Positions 8,047 through 17,243 of a DNA stretch of 52,369 nt are shown here, piece by piece. The translations under genes and the position numbers were made by a program. The DNA is from Butyrivibrio hungatei NK4A153. GTDB lineage: Bacteria > Bacillota > Clostridia > Lachnospirales > Lachnospiraceae. Below the pieces are notes generated by a model. The model saw only the letters and a program-made list of their open reading frames with translations. It had not been told where the DNA came from and searched no databases. The stretch lies in NCBI RefSeq assembly GCF_000424465.1, contig NZ_KE384195.1:187896-240264 (forward strand), written 5' to 3'. Numbering within the stretch: the first letter of the stretch is position 1; each line of letters begins with the position of its first letter.

Positions 8047-9072
8047 TTAATTAAAGTGAAAAATTTTCTGCAATAATTTATATCCGGCCAAAGTTATCTT
8101 TCTGCCGCCTTTTCCCGGCAAATAAATATATGTGCCTTCAATACTGTATCTGATTCTTACATATAACCAGTAATTCTTGTCCTTGATGTAGTTTAAAAGA
8201 TCTTTTCTCTTGGCAAGATTTTCGGGCGTATCCTCAGTAATAAGAAGCACCGAAGAAATAGCTGTAATAATCTCCAGATAATTAAACATATATCTGTATC
8301 TCTCAGGCTGCGACTTGATCATTCCGATATTCTCAACGTAATAATCAATCATGAGCTTATTTACCCTGATCTGCTGATCGATACGCGAAAGCATGATCTT
8401 CTGGTTAACCGACTGGTCCTCACGCCCGATGTAATAATAATAGAAATTAACATCGAGGTAGTACATCGTCTTTACAAAAGGAAGCGGATTGAACACATAA
8501 ATATTATCTACATAGAATGTGTGCTCAGGGAGCTTTAATCCGCACTGCTTTAAAAGCTTCGTCCTGAATATTACAGAATGCATGAGAAGATAATGTCCCT
8601 TGGGAGTTCTCTTTATGTCTTTCCATGAAAAGAGCTCTTCAACAGGAAACATCGTGTTGTAGCGCATAACCTTATGTCTCTTCTCGCCCACTTTGTTATA
8701 TACAAAATTGCTGATCAAAAGATCAAGCTGAGTATCTCCGCCCGCAAGATCTGCAAGTGTCGACAATATTTTTCTGTAGGCAATCTCTTTTACCCAGTCA
8801 TCCGAATCAACTACCTTGAAGAAAAGACCTGTAGCATTCTCAAGTCCGGCATTTACGGCACTGCCGTGTCCGCCGTTGGGCTTATGGATTGCTTTTACGA
8901 TCGTGGGATATTTTGCCGCATATTCATCGGCTATCTCCGCTGTTCTATCCTTTGATCCGTCATCAACGACTAAAATTTCTACATCCTCACCGCCAACAAG
9001 CAGCGACTCTATGCATTTAGCCATGTACCCTTCTGAATTGTAGCAGGGAATCGCAACTGAAAGTAATTTCAT
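8047..9072 (-). CDS. Family 2 (GT-A) glycosyltransferase
   Basis: The 341-residue cytoplasmic enzyme has the GT-A nucleotide-sugar fold. It opens with LLSVAIPCYNSEGYMAKCIESL, then VEILVVDDGSKDRTAEIA, NGGHGSAVNAGLENA and the metal-binding DSDDW motif near residue 92. It has no obvious TM segment; the C-terminal part (about 220-341) is basic and helical. GT2 enzymes of this type add sugars to capsule, teichoic acid or glycolipid. The acceptor cannot be read from sequence. An AGGAG RBS lies upstream. It follows the DUF1653 gene by 7 bp and precedes the PAP2 gene, suggesting a small envelope operon. Confidence 0.93.
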   Translation of the reverse strand: MKLLSVAIPCYNSEGYMAKCIESLLVGGEDVEILVVDDGSKDRTAEIADEYAAKYPTIVKAIHKPNGGHGSAVNAGLENATGLFFKVVDSDDWVKEIAYRKILSTLADLAGGDTQLDLLISNFVYNKVGEKRHKVMRYNTMFPVEELFSWKDIKRTPKGHYLLMHSVIFRTKLLKQCGLKLPEHTFYVDNIYVFNPLPFVKTMYYLDVNFYYYYIGREDQSVNQKIMLSRIDQQIRVNKLMIDYYVENIGMIKSQPERYRYMFNYLEIITAISSVLLITEDTPENLAKRKDLLNYIKDKNYWLYVRIRYSIEGTYIYLPGKGGRKITLAGYKLLQKIFHFN

Positions 9073-9079
9073 ACTATAT

Positions 9080-9739
9080 TTAACTCCTTAATCTGGTACT
9101 TTCATATTTTTCCATCGTTGTCAGGCAGTTTCTAAGATCGTTGTATCTGCCGTCTACATCCCCCTCGTTAATAACAACGCCAACCGACATCGCCATTATA
9201 TCAATCATATCGTTAGTAATTATCGGATGAAGCTTACACAAAATATCATTCTTTTCGGAAGCAAGGTCTGCGTCCAAAAATTTTATCACAAGCGGATCAA
9301 GGTTAAGATCGCGCGCCTCATCATCAATGCTCTTCTCCATAACTTCAGAGCGTTCGTAAGAAGTATCTACTTTAAACTTCGGTGCTGAAGTTACTTTTTT
9401 CTCATCACTCATCTTTCCTGCCTCACTAATCTCGTTATCTACTTCATTTTCGGTTTTTGTGGTTTTTGTGACTTCTACAGAATCGTCCGTATCAGCTTTT
9501 TCAGCTCTATCAACCTTTTCAAAGCGAAATCTCTGTTCAACATCAGGATATTTCTCCCTGTCGACTTCCGACATGAACATTGAAAGAGGTCTGCAATAAA
9601 CCGAATAGTCCCCATATAATGCCTGATAGACCACCATTTCTTCCCTTGTCTCGGAATGAATTGCAATAGTGACTATCTGATACATTTTCCCCTTAAAATG
9701 TCTGTATAACTCCTGTGGTTTTGGTACCGGTCTTTCCAA
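9080..9739 (-). CDS. DUF1653-domain protein with acidic linker
   Basis: The product is 219 residues. Residues 5-75 (VPKPQELYRHFKGKMYQIVTI through YQALYGDYSVYCRPLSMF) match the DUF1653 family, a small beta-barrel-like domain of unknown function. An acidic, Thr/Lys-rich linker (about 80-140) joins it to a helical C-terminal region. Translation starts at a TTG, supported by GGGAGGT eight bases upstream and no better ATG. It lies between holA and the glycosyltransferase, all in one direction. No function is claimed. Confidence 0.8.
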   Translation of the reverse strand: MERPVPKPQELYRHFKGKMYQIVTIAIHSETREEMVVYQALYGDYSVYCRPLSMFMSEVDREKYPDVEQRFRFEKVDRAEKADTDDSVEVTKTTKTENEVDNEISEAGKMSDEKKVTSAPKFKVDTSYERSEVMEKSIDDEARDLNLDPLVIKFLDADLASEKNDILCKLHPIITNDMIDIMAMSVGVVINEGDVDGRYNDLRNCLTTMEKYESTRLRS

Positions 9740-9806
9740 AAAAATCTACCTCCCTATAAGCGTAAACAATGTTTAGTATAAGCCCAAAATCGTTCTTTTT
9801 CAAATA

Positions 9807-10832
9807 TCATTTAACTTTTTGATCGCGGGTGCAACCTATTATGACCATCTCAACACTGATAATATAATCAAGCTTTCCGGTCTTAACAGCTTCATCATTT
9901 GAAGCACACAGTTCAAGCGCATCTCTCAGCTCTTCAATTGTGTAATTGCCTGCCCATCCCACGTATTTACCGACAAGGAACGGTGCCAACCCCACGGCAC
10001 TTGCAATCTGCGCTTTGTCCTTGTGATTTTGGGTCATCTCTTTTATCTGGAGCATTAAATTAAACTGCCTTGTTATTAGAGCAAGTATCTTTGCGGGTGG
10101 TTCCTTAAGCGCAAGAAGATCGTAGTAAAGATTTATCGCCACAGTCCTCTTTCTCTCTACGATTGCATCCGTCATTGCAAAGATACGGCCTGTAAGCCAG
10201 TTCGCACATACAGTCTCCACATCTTCATCCGTGATCTCATTTCTGTCTATGCAGTAGCAGACAAGCTTTTCTATCTCGGTACTTATATTTGACATATCTG
10301 TTCCGACGCGTCCCAAAAACAGTGCAAGGGCACGTGGAGAGATTGTTTTTCCCTCAGCTTTGAGTTTACCTGCGATCCACCTTCTCAAGGTATCTTCGCT
10401 CTGCTCATCGCAGCTGATATCAAGTCCAAGCTTAGATGCAGCTTTATAAATGTCTTTTCTCTTGTCTACTTCCTTCTCAACAAAAATAAAGTAGGTTGTC
10501 TCCGACGGTTTCTTAAGATAATCCGCAAGTTCAGGACAACCGTTCTTGAAAAATCCGCTGTTCTCGATAAGTATCACTCTCTTATCGGATAAAAAGGGCA
10601 TTGTCTCAGCCATATCGATTATCTCAGCCGGATTGCAGCCATCACCCTCGTATCTGGTGAAATTCATTGAAGAAGCGTCTACCCCCATGGCCTTAACAAG
10701 TTTATCCTTGTTCTGGAGCCTCAGATAAGCCTCATCGCCGTACAAAAGATAGCAAGGCTTAAAATTCCCGCTTGCTATATCTTCATTTATCTGTCTCTGC
10801 TTCACCGGAAAATCTGATGTCTTAACTGCCAT
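9807..10832 (-). CDS. holA: DNA polymerase III subunit delta
   Basis: At 341 residues this has the usual length of clamp-loader delta. Recognisable parts are the N-terminal YLLYGDEAYLRLQNKDKLV segment (a degenerate AAA+ P-loop region), the TMPFLSDKRVILIENSGFF strand, and C-terminal helical pieces (LALKEPPAKILALITRQFNLMLQ is split over two helices). Delta opens the beta sliding clamp during loading. In Firmicutes holA lies directly downstream of comEC, as here (75-bp gap), supporting the call. Confidence 0.92.
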   Translation of the reverse strand: MAVKTSDFPVKQRQINEDIASGNFKPCYLLYGDEAYLRLQNKDKLVKAMGVDASSMNFTRYEGDGCNPAEIIDMAETMPFLSDKRVILIENSGFFKNGCPELADYLKKPSETTYFIFVEKEVDKRKDIYKAASKLGLDISCDEQSEDTLRRWIAGKLKAEGKTISPRALALFLGRVGTDMSNISTEIEKLVCYCIDRNEITDEDVETVCANWLTGRIFAMTDAIVERKRTVAINLYYDLLALKEPPAKILALITRQFNLMLQIKEMTQNHKDKAQIASAVGLAPFLVGKYVGWAGNYTIEELRDALELCASNDEAVKTGKLDYIISVEMVIIGCTRDQKVK

Positions 10833-10906
10833 AAATAATCACACTCCATTCAATATGTTACCACAAATGCGCCAAAAACTCACCCGAATATATCATTTCA
10901 GATGCT

Positions 10907-13183
10907 CTATTTTTCATTCAGAAATTTCTTTGTTTCCAACACACCGTCTCTTACGTTTATAATGACAGCCCCCGATTCGTCAGTCCTGTATACTTCCGCA
11001 CCGATATTCTCAAGCCTCTCAAGCGTCTCCTTATGCGGATGACCGTAGGTATTGTTTTCCCCGCAGCTTATGACTGCTATCTTCGGATTTATAAGCTCAA
11101 GAAATTCTGCATCAGTCGTATATTTAGACCCGTGATGAGCAACTTTCAGCAAAGTTACATTCTTAAAAATCTGTGGATTGTTTCTTATGGTCTCCTTGAT
11201 ATTCTCCTGCCCTTCCTCCTCCACATCTCCGGTAAAAAGAGCTTTAAACTCCCCTCTGCTCATCAAAAGAACTGTAGAATAAGCATTCGCGCCATCCGTA
11301 GTCATTCCTTTATCGGGATTTATGCACAAAAACTTTGATTTTCCCACGGTAATCTCCTCTCCTGTCGAAATATAAGAAACAGGAATGCCAAGCCCCGCTG
11401 CTCTCTTCTCAAGTTCTCGGTAATTATCTCCTCTCGATTTTTCCGAAACATCGGGAAGAATCAGTCTCTTTATCCTTATCCCGCCTTTTTCCATATCATC
11501 CATTATTTCAAAAAGGCCCGAAATATGGTCGTTATCTTCATGCGTAACAATCGCCGCGTCAAGACTTCCGATTGCTCTGTACTTAAGATAAGGGATTATC
11601 GAATACCTTCCGACTTTCTTTTCCGACGTACTTCCACCGTCTATGAGAATCCGCTCTCTTCCGTCTTCGATCACGATGCCGTCGCCCTGCCCGACATAAA
11701 GTGTAGATATCATCAGCTCAGGTTTGGGGCTGTATATCAAAACAGCGACAGCTATTGCTATCAAAGCCCGCCTTATGTTTTTTTCCATATTCGATGATAT
11801 ATGAATGTTTCTAATTCTGCCTTTTTGGAAAAAGAGCGCCAGTCCTGCAATCATACAATAACATGCGATTTTAATTTCGCCCGCATGACCTATGTATAGA
11901 GTATTCCCCGGAAAATCAATCTGAACTCCGCATACGCCTTTGTAAAAAAGAAGTATCAAGTGCGCAATGATTCCAGGAACCGTTCCCGGAACACCTGCTG
12001 TAAAAAGGCAGAAAATCCCCATGACCATCAGCACACTTACAAGCGGAATTATTATCATATTTGATATTAAAGAAAACAGTGGATATGTGAAATAATACAA
12101 CATATATATCGGTAAAGTGGAAATCATGATAGAAAAACCAAGAATAAGCCCCGAACAGATTGCCTGATTCATTTTGTGAAAGACATTATCATCATCGCCT
12201 GAAAACTTAAGCTTTCCGCTCTCTCTTTTCTCAAAAAGCTTTTCAAGAGCCGGTCTTACGACCGTAACGCCTATGACAGCACAAAAAGAAAATAAAAATC
12301 CGCTGTTATATAAATAGAGCGGACAATCAAGAACCAGCAGAATCTCGGCTATAGCAAGTCCCGATAAAATATCATATGTTCTCCCAAGGAACGGAGCAAG
12401 CAACCTTATTGTAAACATACATATCGCCCTGAAAGAAGACGATCCGACACCGCACATCTCCCCATACAGATACATTACAGCTATCGGAATCACCGTATAA
12501 AATACCGGCTTAATCTTGCACTTTCGAAGCGCTTTATAAAGTCCCATTCCGATTATGGATATATGAAGTCCGCTAACGGCAAGAATATGCATTATCCCAC
12601 TGTTTTTATACATATCCTTTATATCATCATCCATAAAGGCCTTATCGCCCAGGATCATAGCCTTTAACACGGCCGAATCGTCATCACTGAGCACAGGATT
12701 CCGGTCAAGATTCTTTTCCAAAAGCATCTTGAGATCATAAAGTCTCTCCCGAAGAACATCCTCTCTTCCGTCCGTCTCCGTAATTTCAGCATTATATAAT
12801 TTAAAAGCAATCTTCAAGGTCGCATAGTACAAGCGACTGTCAAATCCTCCGGGATTTCTTACTTTCTTAAACGACGTAAATTTCCCTCGTATCTTAACGT
12901 GCTCGCCGACAGAAGGGACATAAACATCTCCCTCTTTTAAACTGCACATTACATATTTCATTTTTCCGATTGAGATATTCTGTGGAACCACATAAATAAC
13001 ATAAAGACTTTCACCTGACTGATCGGGACGGGCTTCTTTCCTTGCCACAACGCCGGTAACCAAGCCCGTTTCCCCATCTTGACGATCAGGTAATTCATAT
13101 AAATAATTCGTAAAAGAAATTCTAAGATAAATAAAGACAATCGCCGTAATGACCAGTGCAACCGGACACAACGGTCTTTTCAC
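10907..13183 (-). CDS. comEC: DNA internalisation competence protein ComEC/Rec2
   Basis: This 758-residue membrane protein has three parts. An N-terminal DUF4131-type OB region (about 20-165) contains HVKIRGKF. The multi-TM Competence domain (about 180-460) starts near SGIMHILAVSGLHISIIGMG. A C-terminal metallo-beta-lactamase domain (about 490-745) contains YVGQGDGIVI, the metal motif THEDNDHISG and AHHGSKYTT. ComEC forms the channel that takes single-stranded DNA into the cytoplasm. Translation starts at GTG with AAGGAG upstream. holA follows and a GerMN lipoprotein gene precedes it by 14 bp. All three domains look intact. Confidence 0.95.
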   Translation of the reverse strand: MKRPLCPVALVITAIVFIYLRISFTNYLYELPDRQDGETGLVTGVVARKEARPDQSGESLYVIYVVPQNISIGKMKYVMCSLKEGDVYVPSVGEHVKIRGKFTSFKKVRNPGGFDSRLYYATLKIAFKLYNAEITETDGREDVLRERLYDLKMLLEKNLDRNPVLSDDDSAVLKAMILGDKAFMDDDIKDMYKNSGIMHILAVSGLHISIIGMGLYKALRKCKIKPVFYTVIPIAVMYLYGEMCGVGSSSFRAICMFTIRLLAPFLGRTYDILSGLAIAEILLVLDCPLYLYNSGFLFSFCAVIGVTVVRPALEKLFEKRESGKLKFSGDDDNVFHKMNQAICSGLILGFSIMISTLPIYMLYYFTYPLFSLISNMIIIPLVSVLMVMGIFCLFTAGVPGTVPGIIAHLILLFYKGVCGVQIDFPGNTLYIGHAGEIKIACYCMIAGLALFFQKGRIRNIHISSNMEKNIRRALIAIAVAVLIYSPKPELMISTLYVGQGDGIVIEDGRERILIDGGSTSEKKVGRYSIIPYLKYRAIGSLDAAIVTHEDNDHISGLFEIMDDMEKGGIRIKRLILPDVSEKSRGDNYRELEKRAAGLGIPVSYISTGEEITVGKSKFLCINPDKGMTTDGANAYSTVLLMSRGEFKALFTGDVEEEGQENIKETIRNNPQIFKNVTLLKVAHHGSKYTTDAEFLELINPKIAVISCGENNTYGHPHKETLERLENIGAEVYRTDESGAVIINVRDGVLETKKFLNEK

Positions 13184-13197
13184 TTATATAAAACTCC

Positions 13198-14253
13198 TTA
13201 TTTTGAAATAATATCGGTATTCTTTTCGTATGCACCGGAAATATTATAATCCATAAAGGTAAACGAAGAATCTCCGTCAACCGAAATAACCACTCTGTCT
13301 ACATCCGGAAGCTCAGTTGCAGTATTTACTATAGAATAAAGCGCAACCTGCACCGTGACATTATTGGACTGAGTAAGGAAGGATGAATCAAAATCAATAA
13401 AGCAAACCTTGTCCTTGATATTAACACTGTTGATCTTGGTATCCTTATTGATCGTAGGAAAGGCATCATTTGTGTTAGGACCGTTTATAAGCTGTTCAAT
13501 CCTTAATTTTTCCTCGGAAATATTGCTGTTATATACAACATATCTGTATACACGCTTAAGTTTATCTCCTGCCTTGTTTGCAAAATACAGCGTGATTTCC
13601 TTTTTCTTATTTTTATTAATTTCGCTGTCAACATTGTAGATAAAATCCTCACCTTTCATAGGACCTATAGCATTTCCCGAATGGTCTTTTAAAGGTGCGG
13701 GCTCATATGGATCGTCTGTTGCCGAATCGGCATCGCCTTCGGAATTCATACGAACAGCCTCTTTTTTACCCACACAAAAATATACATAATCTATACCTTC
13801 AAGCTGTGTAAATGTACGTACTATCGCAGCTCTGGTAAGAACCTCTTTGGTTATTCCAAGCTTATCGTACTGAGCACCGAACTCAAGCTTAAGAACATTA
13901 TTTACGTAAGTGTATCTATTAAGCCAGGCATCTCCGACCACATCACCATTTTTTTCGTTGGGCTTCTCTCCGGATTCATCGCCGGATATGGGAGCCTCAT
14001 ACAGGCTCTTTCCCGGACTCTCCTCAAGCTTCTGGACAAGCTCTGTTATCGCACCGTACATATCCTTTGTGGGATCTGTCTTAAGTTCGTACTCAACCGG
14101 CACAATACTTGTCTCATCCGTTTTCACGTAGTAAACATTTATCTTATTGTCTGCTTCGATCTTTTTTTCGCCGCATGAAACCAGAAAAACGGATGTAAGT
14201 ATGCTTGCTGCACAAAACAATATTCTATTTTTCATAAAGCAGCTGGTTCTCAT
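13198..14253 (-). CDS. GerMN-domain lipoprotein
   Basis: The 351-residue product begins with a short basic stretch and a hydrophobic segment ending in the lipobox LVSC, so it should be lipid-anchored outside the cell. Two GerMN-like repeats are visible, about residues 38-160 and 220-340. Each has the IYYxK/LYFAN-type strand, a helix that pairs L and E residues, and a final V-x-I-S-V-D strand. GerMN domains occur in spore germination protein GerM and in lipoproteins beside two-component systems. The gene starts 13 bp after the histidine kinase stop, so it may be a sensor partner or a target of that system. The exact role is unknown. Confidence 0.85.
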   Translation of the reverse strand: MRTSCFMKNRILFCAASILTSVFLVSCGEKKIEADNKINVYYVKTDETSIVPVEYELKTDPTKDMYGAITELVQKLEESPGKSLYEAPISGDESGEKPNEKNGDVVGDAWLNRYTYVNNVLKLEFGAQYDKLGITKEVLTRAAIVRTFTQLEGIDYVYFCVGKKEAVRMNSEGDADSATDDPYEPAPLKDHSGNAIGPMKGEDFIYNVDSEINKNKKKEITLYFANKAGDKLKRVYRYVVYNSNISEEKLRIEQLINGPNTNDAFPTINKDTKINSVNIKDKVCFIDFDSSFLTQSNNVTVQVALYSIVNTATELPDVDRVVISVDGDSSFTFMDYNISGAYEKNTDIISK

Positions 14254-14265
14254 AACATATCTCTC

Positions 14266-15780
14266 TTACTTCTGATTTGTGTAAATAAGCGGTATCTTAA
14301 CGGTAAAGGTTGTTCCCTTATCCACTTCACTGTCTACATCGATAGTTCCTCTATGCATAAGGATCGCATTTCGTACGATTGCAAGTCCAAGTCCCGTACC
14401 GCCGATCTGTCTCGATCTTGACTTCTCAACTCGGTAAAATCTCTCATAAATATGATCGAGCGATTCCTTCGGAATACCCATACCGGTATCCATAACCTTT
14501 ACAACAAAGAACTGCTGGTCGGCATCAACTTCAACCTTAACCTGACCTTTATCCTTGTTGTATTTTATCGCATTTTCAACAAGATTCATAACAACAAGCG
14601 ATATTTTTACTTCATCTATCTCTGCCGTTACTGCACGCTTACTCTCAAGTGTAAGCTCAATGTTATGTTTAACAGCAATAGGTCTTAATCTCTTGCAGAC
14701 TATCTCAACAAGCTCGACAACATCAACGCTTGTGATATTAAGGTCCGCTGCTGTTTTATCCATCTTAACAAGAGAAAGAAGATCGTTGATTATCTTATCC
14801 TCTCTGTCTATCTCACTTACAATATCCACCATGAAATCTTTATAGACTTCATTCGGAACATTGTCCTGTGCCAAAAGAGAATCCGCCAAAACCTTCATTG
14901 AAGTGATAGGCGTCTTAAGCTCATGCGACACGTTGGAAACAAACTCCTGACGCGAATCGTCAAGAACCTTCATTCGCTTAAGCAACGCATTGAAAGCTTT
15001 GATGATCTGCTCCGTTTCAAGGAAGTTAGGCCCGATAATAGGCTCATCGGTATATCCAGCCTTAACGTCATCAATCGCAGCCGTAATTCTGTCAAATGGC
15101 TGTAACAACGCTGCAGATACAACCGCAGCATAGACGAATATAACCAGAATAATGATGACCTCAATGGTTGTAGCTCTTCTGCTAAGAACCTCAAGAGTCG
15201 CCTCAATCGAGTCTGTCGACACACTCGTAAGGATAACTCCTCTAACAACCTCCGTAGGCTCATTCTTATCCGATATATCACCTTCCTGAATAATAGGCGC
15301 CTGAATAATAGGGGTAACTACCTCGATAAAACCATCATCATGGTTATATCTGGAAACCGCCCCTTTTGAGCCCTTTTTAAGACAGTTTACAACTTCTTCG
15401 GAGATAATAGTCTTACCTTCGTTGATATTGTAAGTGTCCTTAATAACTTTAAGCTCATTATTAATAACCATCACACGTCCGTCGTAAATGGTAGTCAGCA
15501 TATCCAGCTCCGCATTTACGACTTCCGATGATGTATTTGTAAAGTACTCATTCGTAATAAGGTGATTAGCCAAAATTCTCAGCTGTGTCTGAACGCCTTT
15601 TGAATTGACATTGACAGCACGATCTTCATAACTTTGAAGGATCAGAATATGCATTATAACGCATGAAAATAATCCTGTCAGAAATACAATTATGAAAAAT
15701 CGTGCTCTTAGACTTTTTAATAGGTTACTGATCTTTAATTGTTTAAAAAAACTTAAAATCACACCAATATAACGTTTCAT
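14266..15780 (-). CDS. Membrane sensor histidine kinase (WalK/PhoR-like)
   Basis: The protein is 504 residues. TM1 (about 28-50) and TM2 (about 204-226) flank an extracellular sensor region of 150 residues. A HAMP linker follows (about 228-282). The dimerisation domain has the phospho-acceptor H286 (VSNVSHELKTPITSMK). The ATPase domain has NLVENAIKYN, DTGMGIP and GGTGLGLAIV. It has no PAS domain, unlike Bacillus WalK. It phosphorylates a response regulator, almost certainly the OmpR-type protein encoded 15 bp upstream. The lipoprotein immediately downstream may act with its sensor domain. The stimulus cannot be read from sequence. Confidence 0.95.
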   Translation of the reverse strand: MKRYIGVILSFFKQLKISNLLKSLRARFFIIVFLTGLFSCVIMHILILQSYEDRAVNVNSKGVQTQLRILANHLITNEYFTNTSSEVVNAELDMLTTIYDGRVMVINNELKVIKDTYNINEGKTIISEEVVNCLKKGSKGAVSRYNHDDGFIEVVTPIIQAPIIQEGDISDKNEPTEVVRGVILTSVSTDSIEATLEVLSRRATTIEVIIILVIFVYAAVVSAALLQPFDRITAAIDDVKAGYTDEPIIGPNFLETEQIIKAFNALLKRMKVLDDSRQEFVSNVSHELKTPITSMKVLADSLLAQDNVPNEVYKDFMVDIVSEIDREDKIINDLLSLVKMDKTAADLNITSVDVVELVEIVCKRLRPIAVKHNIELTLESKRAVTAEIDEVKISLVVMNLVENAIKYNKDKGQVKVEVDADQQFFVVKVMDTGMGIPKESLDHIYERFYRVEKSRSRQIGGTGLGLAIVRNAILMHRGTIDVDSEVDKGTTFTVKIPLIYTNQK

Positions 15781-15795
15781 ATTTTTAGCTGTGGA

Positions 15796-16482
15796 TTATG
15801 CCTGGAAATAATATCCACTTCCCCACTTTGTTCTGATGTACTGTGGCTCGCTCGGATTAGCCTCAAGCTTCTCACGAAGTCTTCTGATATGTACGTCTAC
15901 AGTTCTTGCATCGCCCTTGAAGTCCCAATCCTTATTCCAAACAACATCCATAAGCATGTCTCTTGTATAAGGCTTTCCGGCATGTACCGCAAGATATTCC
16001 AAAAGCTCATACTCACGAACTGTTACATCGATTTCTTTATCATTAATAAATACTCTTCTGTACTCCTGATAAATCTTAAGATCACCAAACTGAAGGCACT
16101 TATCATCAAGAGTAGCCTTTGCTGATCTTCTGATTATTGCCTTAATCCTGGCCTTAACTTCCAAAATATTGAATGGCTTTGTGATATAATCGTCCGCGCC
16201 GTTTTCAAGACCAAGAATCTTGTCCATGTCATCGCCCTTAGCTGTAAGCATGATGATCGGAACATTTGAAAATTCCCTGATCTGCTGACAAGCATCAAGA
16301 CCTGACATCACAGGTAACATAAGATCAAGAAGAATGATGTCGTATTTATGGTGTTTAGCCATATCAACGGCTTCTTCGCCATCGTAAGCACAGTCAACCA
16401 CGAAATCATCCTGCTCCAAGCTGAACTTAATTCCTTTTACAATTGTCTTTTCGTCATCAACAACCAAAACTTTTTTACTCAT
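15796..16482 (-). CDS. OmpR/PhoB-family response regulator (WalR-like)
   Basis: The product is 228 residues with a receiver domain (1-120): acidic pair in VVDDEKTI, phospho-Asp in DIILLDLMLP (about D53), conserved Thr in IMLTAK and Lys in YITKPF. The winged-helix DNA-binding domain (about 130-228) ends in RTVDVHIRRLREKLE and YIRTKWGSGYYF. It pairs with the histidine kinase 15 bp downstream. The receiver and wing sequences resemble the essential WalR group that controls cell-wall turnover, but without the rest of the wal operon that identity is only probable. It sits between comEA and comEC, an interruption of the usual competence cluster. Confidence 0.95.
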   Translation of the reverse strand: MSKKVLVVDDEKTIVKGIKFSLEQDDFVVDCAYDGEEAVDMAKHHKYDIILLDLMLPVMSGLDACQQIREFSNVPIIMLTAKGDDMDKILGLENGADDYITKPFNILEVKARIKAIIRRSAKATLDDKCLQFGDLKIYQEYRRVFINDKEIDVTVREYELLEYLAVHAGKPYTRDMLMDVVWNKDWDFKGDARTVDVHIRRLREKLEANPSEPQYIRTKWGSGYYFQA

Positions 16483-16506
16483 AATCCACCCATTCCTATA
16501 ATTTTG

Positions 16507-17160
16507 TTATACAGTGATGTATTCTTTTATCTTGGAAAAAAGCTTGTCTTTAATACCGGATATTTCCATTATATCTTCTATGGAATTGAATTTTCCATTC
16601 TGTTGACGGTACTTAACAATTCTCGCCGCTATGCTATCGCCTATCCCCGGGAGAGTCTTAAGTTCCTCTTCGGTAGCTGAATTAATATTAATCAATTCAC
16701 AGTTAACCGATTTTACATCAACATCATGTCCGGTTTTGTCAAAAGAATTAAAATCTTCCGACAAGACATTGCCCTTTCCCTTAATCTCTTCCGTCTCTTC
16801 GAGAGTTGGAATTCTTAATTTAGCACCATCGGATATTTCGGCTGCAAGATTGACATAAGTAGTATCAGCCTCGTCACTAAATCCTCCGGCAGCAATAACA
16901 GCGTCATTTATCCTACTTCCAAAAGAAAGCTCATATACTCCGGGTTCGGATACTGCACCACATACATATACGACAAGCACTTGGGAACTGATTTCTTCCG
17001 AACTTCCGATGCTTTCCTCACCGGTACTGTCATCCGAATAAGCCTCTGCCCCTTCGTCACTTATCATCTTGTTCATAACAGGCTCTGTTTCAGCCTTTGT
17101 CGAAGTGCATCCGGTCAGTATGCATACTATACCGAACAACACTAAAAAGATTTTTTGCAT
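16507..17160 (-). CDS. comEA: ComEA-like DNA-binding protein, predicted lipoprotein
   Basis: The 217-residue product has an SLBB domain (about 60-115: VYVCGAVSEPGVYEL, NDAVIAAGGFSDEAD) and a C-terminal double helix-hairpin-helix domain (ININSATEEELKTLPGIG, then IEDIMEISGIKDKLF). That is the standard ComEA order, which binds incoming double-stranded DNA at the cell surface. Unusually, the N-terminus is a lipoprotein signal with lipobox ILTGC rather than a plain TM anchor. The start at 17160 is fixed by GGAGG six bases upstream; an upstream ATG lacks an RBS. A WalR-like gene follows 24 bp later, and comEC lies further down the same strand. Confidence 0.9.
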   Translation of the reverse strand: MQKIFLVLFGIVCILTGCTSTKAETEPVMNKMISDEGAEAYSDDSTGEESIGSSEEISSQVLVVYVCGAVSEPGVYELSFGSRINDAVIAAGGFSDEADTTYVNLAAEISDGAKLRIPTLEETEEIKGKGNVLSEDFNSFDKTGHDVDVKSVNCELININSATEEELKTLPGIGDSIAARIVKYRQQNGKFNSIEDIMEISGIKDKLFSKIKEYITV

Positions 17161-17243
17161 GTATCCTCCATTACAGAGGTCCCCGCCATGCAATCTTTAT
17201 TCTAGTATATATTAAGTAATTTATCAAGCTAATTTAACATTCG

